Below are positions 1-9,100 of a DNA stretch of 11,386 nucleotides, piece by piece. Numbering within the stretch: position 1 is the stretch's first letter; each line of letters opens with the position of its first letter. Source of the stretch: Phoronis ovalis (lineage: Eukaryota > Phoronida > Phoronidae); contig JAOXYB010053657.1 of NCBI GenBank assembly GCA_028565635.1, positions 1-11,386 on the forward strand, read 5' to 3'. The position numbers and the translations under genes are program-made. Below the pieces are notes generated by a model. The model did no database searches. It saw nothing but the letters and a program-made list of their open reading frames with translations, and was not told where the DNA came from.

Positions 1-141
1 TTTTCGAAGAAGATCCATCTTGGAAACTGTAATTTGTCTCACAATGTAAGGTCACCTCACCGGAGATGGGAACTGTACGTTCAGACTCGAAAGTACCCTC
101 TATGAGTATATTCGAAGATTCAGGTCTCGAGCAGGAAATTT
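1..141 (-). CDS. Exon K (partial): sushi/CCP domain 6 (residues 541-586, cut by window edge)
   Basis: The acceptor is acattttattgaag|AAATTTCCTGC, phase 1, joining domain 5 through G|AA (Glu). The visible 46 codons begin ISCSRPESSNILIEG and end TLHCETNYSFQDGSSSK. The first two sushi cysteines are at exon residues 3 and 33, followed by NYSFQDGS, the counterpart of GYEFPDGS in domain 5. The third cysteine, tryptophan, fourth cysteine and donor lie beyond base 1. The small open frame at 100-294 overlaps the exon in another frame and is not coding. Confidence 0.88.
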
Positions 142-3100
142 CTTCAATAAAATGTATTTAAGACAACAAATTACGGTGTGCAGATTTATAGGCAGCATTT
201 CTTTGTCATTGTGCGCAGAATGTGAAAGTTTGTAGTCACTTCTAATGTGATTTAAGACACCTTGTATATCTGGACATTTAGAATTGTTACACACCTCAAT
301 TTGATATATATTGTGTTCAGTTTTTAATGGTCAATTGAGAGCCACATGTTAGTAGATGAATTTACACACCTAGTACTGCAAGCTGTAGCCTCTTATAACA
401 CCCCAGCCGTACAACAAGAAAGGTACCTCCCAGCCTTTATGTAAAACTAGTGATACTGTATTTGCATACTGGTATATGTACTTTTATTTTGACCATTTAA
501 TTGGCTTAAAGTTGTATCGACAAGTTTTCGGGTATGTTTTTAAGGCTAAGCTAAGTCATCGTGACTGTAAACATTCGTACAAAATACGTATTACACCTTT
601 TTCACAAATGATGAACTTGTACATTCAGGTTATGTTTATAGTTTGAGATCGACTCGTCAGTACAATGCACGAAATTTAATTAGGGTTTAATAATAAGTCC
701 CAAAATATCATTAGGTTCATCCTGTTGGAAAACCTAGTTGATTTAAAATTGTACTTGTGCTTGAACATTTTTAAATCGCACCAGTAGTTTTGGTTATGTA
801 ATAAACTAAATTTTTTGGCCAAAAAAAAAAAGTTAATATTTTTGTCAATATTTATTAGTAATTCAGATTAAAGGTTACACATGGCACTTAAATTTTGATC
901 ATAGCAAATAATGATATATTTGTTGTGGTGAATTCGGACAAATATCAAGAGGATTGGAAGTAACGCATTCGAGATACGTTGTGCCTTGTTCAGGGCTTTG
1001 AGGCGAATTCGAATTTTACATTAGGGGCATAAAACCTCTTTCAAGCATGTCAACAGAATATAAGTAAATCTATTTAGTGTATGTAAAAATGTTTTTATAA
1101 TTGTTTACACTGAAACATTTTACAGGTTTAGGCAGTTTGCGGATTTCGAAAAAATATTTAATATGGTATTTCGGATATTAGTTGATTACATGTTTTAACA
1201 CTAAATCTGGACTTTCAGCAGAACTACCTTCCAGTAGGGCAAACTGTTAATTAACTTATTTATTTATTTATTTACTTCTGTATTTCAATTTTGGTTTTAG
1301 TTTTCAGGTGTATTCGAACAATGGCTGATAATTTGAAGTAGCAGATGAATCAGATTAATTTAGGGTGAGTATCAGTAGGTGAAAGTTATTGTCAATCATT
1401 CACTATTGAGACAGAAAATTGCGTGTAAAACAACACGCTATCATCGCTAATCATAACTTACTTTTTAGGTTTGACAGAAATTACATGTTTAATTAAAGAT
1501 TACAATAAAATGTGGTGTTTCATGAGTTGTTGCAATAAAAGTACACCCTGTGTCATGTCTCTGGGCTGAACCTTAAATTGATTTATTGCAAAACTTTTAC
1601 TTAAAACAGGTAAGAACTTTTCTAAAAATTGAGAAGGTCTATTATTGAAATAGTGTAACAGGCCAGGTATAAATGAAAAGGGATTCTGACGAACATGTAG
1701 TTTGCAACTACCTAATCAACGTTTTTTTCCTCTCTTTAATCTACATTAAATCAAACCGTCAACGATTCTGGCAATAAAAGTATATAGTACATTGGGTCGA
1801 GATATGTTGATATAACCAATGGCTTTAGTACCAATTCAAGTACAACACCAGAGGAATATGTTTCACAGCGTGCTTAAATTAATACCTCGACAGCTCGGTA
1901 CATCAGTATCCCAGGAATTCAAACCAATACAAGAGACATTTTTTTCTGTCGACCCATCTGGAAACTCGTAGCCTGGTTCGCATTTGAAGGTTTCCTGAGT
2001 GGATATATAGACACGTGTTCCATTTGCAGAACTGCCCAAAGAATGAGGAGGAGTTTGCACTTTGCAAGTTTCTGAAATGTTAAGTTTAATGTATTAAAAC
2101 TAAGGCGTGCAAGAAGTACAAAGACAATATGTAAATAACCACAGTAGGTATGAACAGTGAGATATGGTTCAGCAGCTTAAACGCCAGACAACCGACCCAG
2201 AAGGTGCTATGTTGCACAAAGAGATCAGGCCTAAGTATCATCACAATTTAAAACATTGTTTTTCCAAAACAGGATTTTTCCAAGTGTCAAATATGTGGAA
2301 TTTAAAGATGTCTTAACTTAAATGATTTTGACAATTAAGTTTCAAAAACGCAATTGCTGATCATGCGAAAACACATCATAAGCTCATTAATTTAATTTTG
2401 AATTTAAATTTATTTATATTTTCATGATGAATCAGTACACTACATGCCCATATACACATACTTTCATCGTTTCGTTTCGATTATGAAAATTAGAGCATAA
2501 CACTGTTATAAAAAAAACAAGTATAGACCAGTACATTAAATTAATGTTCATGTTCTAGTACAATTAATTAATGGTCATTTTTCTATTTTAAAACATGCTT
2601 AACTAAGCCAAAGGTTATTACCACATTGTAACTTTAATTAGTAGGTGTGCGAAATAAAGCAGCTCATATCCTGTCAGTAAAGAGTGTGGTTCTTCTCGGG
2701 CCGATAATCGGCACTGTAAGTGGTTAACATTAGACAGTATTTTACTTTACAATAGCATCTCCTGCAAAAACGTATTATTCCAATAACAGTTCGTGGTGAC
2801 TGAATTTCATTTCCTACCTAGGCAATGCGTAGGAATCAAAGTATCCCAAGTATTTAAACCAGCACACCTCGCCGACTTCTCTGTCGTCATATCAGAAAAT
2901 AAGTAATCTGTTGCACAGTAGAAAGTTACAAGAGTAGAACTGAGAATCTGTGTTCCATTTGAGGCTCCGTCTACAATGGCTCGTGAAAACGCAGGAACTG
3001 ATAGATTGCAAGTAGCTGAAATATAAAATTACTTTAGTTACATATGTCGTAAAGGAAAAACATGTTTAAGGTTTCAAGAGGTGTACATTAATTTCCTGTT

Positions 3101-6100
3101 TTAGTAATTAGAATGAAGAGATAGATATATGAAAGTATACATTTTTAAAAAGATAATACTCTAAGCTTTTACAAATATTGCTCTAAGCTTTACATTGATC
3201 ATGTATTCCAAAAAGAAGTGTTTAATTTTCAAAAGAATATAAGACAAAAACTCCTACATGTACAGCTACAAACTTTGCAAAAATAAGCTATACATATATT
3301 TTTACAAAAGATTTCTCGTATTCTCGGATTTTTAAAGTTTTTCTTTTTTGAAAAATTATGTTTAAATTTAAGAGCCATAACAACATGAGTAACATGTATA
3401 TTTTTCTACCATTCCCCCCAAAACAGCTATAATTACAAAAACGCAATGTCTCCTATAAGAATATTATTATATAAAAGGAATATTTAATATAGTTCCCAAT
3501 TCGTAAATACAATAGATTATTTTTTTCATTAGCGAAATTTAACAAGATATTATATGCATGGTATCCAAATTCTATTTGTCTCCACCCATATGAGATTTCT
3601 TGTTAAAGCAACTTGAATTATCAGTAAGTGTTACAATACGTGTTTGCTCTCTTTTTCTACATTGTTCATTTGCATGTGAGTCATAAAATGTCAATTTTCA
3701 CTGATAGTTTGAATAGACGCGATTATGTTATTTTGCTGGAATGTCCGCAAAGTAGTATTTTACTGTAAACGATTAGATCTTTTACAAATTTGTAAGCATT
3801 ATCTATTCAAATTATCAAAAAAAATCAAATAAAGCAAGATATAATTCGTTGCCATGGATATCGTTTTTATTCAAATGAAACTGTTTTGTTATATCGATAT
3901 CTTTTTTTCTTCTGAAGTTACCAAATGTAAAGATCCAATCTCATGTAAAATACTGAACACTCATAAACATGAATTGCGACTGTTTTAACATGTTCTGTTT
4001 TAAATATTTGAGCATTTAATTAGGAAACTACAATTTAAATTGTATTTCAAGTAGCAATGAAAACAATATAATGAATGTTATGGTCACATATGTTGCAGTG
4101 TTGTAAAGATAGGGATTATGTTTATTTCACGTCACCCTGTTAAACGTTTGGTCAATATTACCCAAGCATTTGCAATCATGCCAGGATTAGCGAATACATT
4201 AGTATAATTTTCTGTTGATATTAATTCATTTGGAAACTGAAATACAACATTTTGTTAATTTACCTATGCAATCTGGCACCTCGTTGCTCCATGTATTAAC
4301 ATCGATACATGTTCTTGACTTCTCTGATGACATATCTGGGTATAGGTAGCCTGGTTTACATTGAAATGTCACCGTTGTCTGTTTTCGTACGGTTGCTTTG
4401 TCCGCTACGCTGCTTGTTGAGTGACTGGGAGTAGTTACTATGCAAGCAGCTGAAACATAACGTACGTGCGTGCAATGCCACACAATTAAGAACGTGAATA
4501 GGCCACGAAAGTGGTACAATGACATCTCACCCAATAAACAATCATCTGGCCTTGTAATAATTATAAACAGTTATGGACAATACCATAATGAATGTTTATT
4601 TGATGACATCTTGATTTAGAGAATGATTTGGGTAGAGTTAATTTAGTACAAAAGCGAATACTAGTTTTTCCAATACAAAGCTTTCGATCTGGTCACGAGA
4701 CCTTCGCAAGTGTTTAATAAGGTCTTATGACAAAAACCAAAGCTTTCTCATCGAAAAGTAATAGTTGGAGTTATGTCTGCTTGCTGCGCTTTTGATACGT
4801 CGATGATGCATTTGTTAATTTAGGCATCTGTAATGCTTCTTTGCATATTACTTTTAAGTATAAGTATCATTTCGTGGAATAAATAAAATTAAAAAAAACG
4901 TTCAACGGCTTTTGTGCAAATGTTTGATGCTGCGCAGCATACTACTTTTTTTCGTTTTCATAATATGGTATAACTCCTTCATAGCATAGTATTTTCAAGG
5001 AAAAAAAAAGTATCCGATTTAATGTAAATATATTCAATAACGTAAACATGTTTACTGCGCTACCTATACAATGTTTCTGTTTATTCCACGTGTTCACATC
5101 CAAACATTCAAATACATGTCTTGTTTCACCATCGGGGAACTGGTAGGCAGGCAAGCAATCAAATTGTACACTTGCACCAGCGATAACTCGCGTCCCGTCT
5201 GGTAAATTTCCAACTGAATTATCAGGAGCTGTCACCAAGCAAAAAGCTAAAACGTTAAATAATCGACCATGTAAATGAATAATTTAATTTTGAAGCCAGC
5301 TGGAACCAAGTAGTTTTCCTGTATAAATTCGCTTCATAAAATATCAGGTCTACAGGCGTTCGAATTAATGTCTGTAAGAGTAAAATATGCTAATATTTGA
5401 TTTTAAAAACATTCCTGCTTTATACTTATACAGGGTCTTTCCCTGCTGTACTTAGTTAAAATCTTGACGGCCTTATTCCGTACGCATTGATTATGTTTTA
5501 ATTTCCAAAAGTCAAAGCTAACATTATATCCATCTTTGTTGAAATAGCATACCTTTACAGTCCGGCACCTCTTTATCCCAAGTATTCGCGTCAATGCATG
5601 TCGTCGTCTGGATTGTTGACCTGTTGGGGAATATGTAATTCGCTATGCATTCGTGCGTCACCATTACATCAACTCTTGCTCTTGTTCCAGTTTTAACATC
5701 ACTTACTGCATTCTGCGGTGTGGATACTGTGCAGCTACCTAAAATCCGTTTTCCATACGAATAACGTAGACATAACTCCCATAATTTGTAACAACAGAGC
5801 GTTTAGCGTTCATGTTCAGCTCAAAACCAACTTAGAATAACATCGATGGACAGAATACAAGGCAAACATTTCTTCAAGAACTTGTAAAAATAAGTGGCCA
5901 TTAACGCATAGACATGCCAACCGACATGGGAACATAAGCAAAATCGCTCACAGGTCTAGCTCGATCTATTAGCAACATTTCAATGTCTGAACTTAAATGT
6001 CTCTATAGTAAGATCAATACTAACGCTTCCGTTACCATCAGTTTTCTAAGTAATATCCTGACATACACCCTCTTTCAAGATGCACCATGATGCCTTAAAC

Positions 6101-9100
6101 ATTAATATAAAATTATTAAATATATTATATTCGGTATCCATAATTATCTCAATGCTCCAGTGATCTGTTTGATTATACCTACCAATACTACACTGGGCAC
6201 CGTAATAACCTTCCTCGCATCGGCATATGTTCTGCAAATCGCCTGCATCGGCACACGTGCCCCCATTTTTGCAAGGCTGCTGAGTGTCACATACTGCAAG
6301 TCCTACATGTGCGATAACAAAGTAAACATGCATGCCGCAGACTATAGGTTTGTGCTAATTTCGTTAAGATATTTGTTCTGCAATACAGCTTAATTTTCTC
6401 AAATAAAATAATTGCTAAATTTGATAAAGACAGTTGATGCATCAACAATGTCAAAGCGTGTAGTAGTCACGAGCATGCGTTATACTGTCATGTTCAACTT
6501 AACTTAAATTATTCACTTTTTCCAATATTCGAATACTAACAAAGAAATGACAAACTATATCCACAGTAATTAATGGATGGATTTTCATTACCTACAGGGT
6601 GACACCAAATCAGTACTTTCATTTCTTTATTTATATTCGAGTTATATTCTTAAACTGCACTCAATTATATTTTCAAAAACCGGAACTATAGTTCATTTAA
6701 AATTAATTGCTATTGGTATAGCACGATATTTTAGTCCACAATTTCATCCTGTGTAGGAACTGCAATCAAGTTTGACTGATTTAAGCAGCCACATTTTCAA
6801 AGGAAGGCATATTTAGAGTTAAAACTAATATTAACTGATATGATTATTTTCAAATACTGCGTTATGATAATGATCCCTTTTCTAAATATTCAGAAAATAT
6901 CGAAAATGGCGAAGCTTTGTTATCCATTGTTCGTTTTTTGTTGTCGCTTTCGACGATGTTAAAACATAAATTAGTTTAGCTGGTCACATATTTGTTTTGA
7001 AACATCAATCTGGTATTTCAGCTTCTATGAGTTTCAAGTAGTTTTATGGAGCGTGCTGGGTGAAGGTTTTGTAAAATATACGTAGGGGATTTTGTTTATT
7101 TCGTGGTACCCTGTATAACAAAATAGATTAAAACACCTATTTTCCCTTACCCAGAAATATAGCAAATTTGGCAGCTTCCACATGTTGACCTGAAACATAC
7201 AATAACACATCACATCACGTCAATCTCAGTTGGAGTAAGGCTAAAAAGCCTACCAATTGTTCATTGTCACCTTCGCCAATTCTATTATCAACATTAACTA
7301 TGTGTTTGAATGGAAAGCGTAAATATTACATTAAATGTATAGATAGTCCAAGCTTTGTCTACTCTATTCCCGGGGGGAACTTCCTATATAGGTCTATATA
7401 TACAAGTGCCGTGCTTCAGGGTCGCTTTTTTTGGGCTACCATGATATTTCAGGGGGGGTCATTTTCACTTCTAGGATATTCAGTGTGGGTATTTGACGTC
7501 CAGGAGATATTTCAGGGTGTTTTTTTTTAATATTTTAGAGTGGCATAGTTGCCAACTGTCACGCATTTCCGTCAAAATGCTTTTTTGGAGATTTTGAACG
7601 TCCACAGCGTTTAAAGGAGACGAAAGAATTGGAAATGACCTTTTTTTGCTTGTCAATTTTTTCTGGCAGCATGGAGACGAGTTTTGGGGCCAAGGAAATG
7701 TCAGGGTAGGTACTTTGTCAATTCCGTGGATATATATTTCAGGGTTAGGGTTTGGACCCCTGCGCCTCACACCCCTCATATAAAAGATAGTTCCCCCTGG
7801 GACTCTATTCCATTCTATAAAGAGTCTATTGTATCTTTGGCTTTTCTAATGTACAACACTACCGACATGTAAATATTACAGTGTTATACCTCCCAGCCTT
7901 CACCGTAATATCTTTTTACCAGTAATCACAATATTTACAATATCTCCATCAGGTTTACAAAGCGAAAGCGTTTTAATGAGTTATTTCGACACATGCCAGG
8001 CAACCTGTATATAGACATCAGTCACCACCATGTTAACCACTGAAGTGCGATCACGTCTTCTATCTGGCTCGCGCGTGCAGAGGTAAAATTCAATTTTGAG
8101 TTTATTTCAATCCACGTTTATTGGTAATTCCACGTTAAAGTTCCACATTCCATCATGCACCAGTATGATAACATGCGGTTAATTACAGCATACTATTGTT
8201 TTTACATTGTAGATTCTAAAGTTTTAAGCGTCTATTAAATAAAGACAGATATAGCACATACTTGCAATAAGTGAATGAGTACGAGCTGGAGAGTACATGA
8301 ACCAGGGATACGCATTATCACCTGACCTCTTATCGTACCTACATCCGCAACTTCTGCATGCTGGGTAATGGTCGAAAAGTAGAAACCATGCCTGATCTCC
8401 AGGACAATTATCATAGGATTGACTTGCGTAAAAACGCCTTTCCACTCTAGTTTCACTACAATAGTAAATCACGCTATTTGGGAAAAGTTACAACGCTATT
8501 ATTACTTGAAACTCCAGTGAGCACGTCATGTCCGGAATTAAATTAAGATTCTCCCAGGTATCATACGATCTTCAAATATAGATAATTATAACATAACTAA
8601 TCCCCCTAAGCACCTTACACAACCTAATATATGATTATTATCGTATTTATTGCAATTTTATGGTGCGTTTGAATACAGCTCTTGAAATTAATATGGAAAT
8701 TTACTACGCTGGAAACTCTCAGATATATTGCAGCAGCGTTCCCTGTCTTAAGAATAGCTAGCTGTTTAGTAGCAGTTCTGCACAGTTAGCTGTTTAATAT
8801 GACAGCTGCCCTACAACCATGTGTTTGTAAACAGATGCCTTCCGCTGCATACTTAAATCAAAACTAGACACAAATCACAATGATGAACTTAAAGTATCTT
8901 ATAATCACATTTTATGCTTAAACTGGTATTATAACTACATACGAATGGTGTCTGTAATAAATTATTCAACAACAAAACTTTAAAACCAGAATGTGATCGT
9001 AATAGAACCGTCTCAGAGACTAGAACATATCTGTTTCAAACAAAGGAGGTCTCACAATTTTTTATAAAGTTTTGACTATTATAATTTACTTGTTTACTGA

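Larger units (their letters stand above)
7190..8261 (-). other. Intron between exon C and microexon D (1.07 kb)
   Basis: It holds the 433-base MITE at 7369-7801, about 180 bases from the microexon acceptor. The rest (7810-8261) shows no exon. Open frames in 7264-7872 on both strands lie on or around the MITE and are not genes. Confidence 0.82.

Noticed and set aside
100-294. Minus-strand open frame of 64 residues
   Set aside because: It covers the acceptor of sushi exon 6 in the wrong frame; the sushi frame below 141 is clearly the coding one.
1366-1450. Possible extra exon or small RNA in the first intron
   Set aside because: No paired splice sites with an open sushi or EGF pattern, and no stable stem that stands out.
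6160-6393. Plus-strand open frame of 77 residues
   Set aside because: It is antisense to the EGF exon; the six-cysteine EGF pattern and phase-matched splice sites on the minus strand explain this stretch.
7151-7189. Microexon as a first coding exon starting at its ATG
   Set aside because: That frame would end in phase 0 and shift the EGF exon out of frame, whereas the phase 1/1 reading joins both neighbours.
7264-7872. Open frames on both strands (plus 7264-7530, plus 7684-7872, minus 7480-7779)
   Set aside because: They lie on or around the MITE at 7369-7801 and have repeat-like, low-complexity translations with no family resemblance.
8235-8456. Second minus-strand open frame overlapping exon C
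   Set aside because: It is the shifted frame; only the other frame gives the RRFY, paired-cysteine and PWFMYS pattern and fits the neighbouring exon phases.
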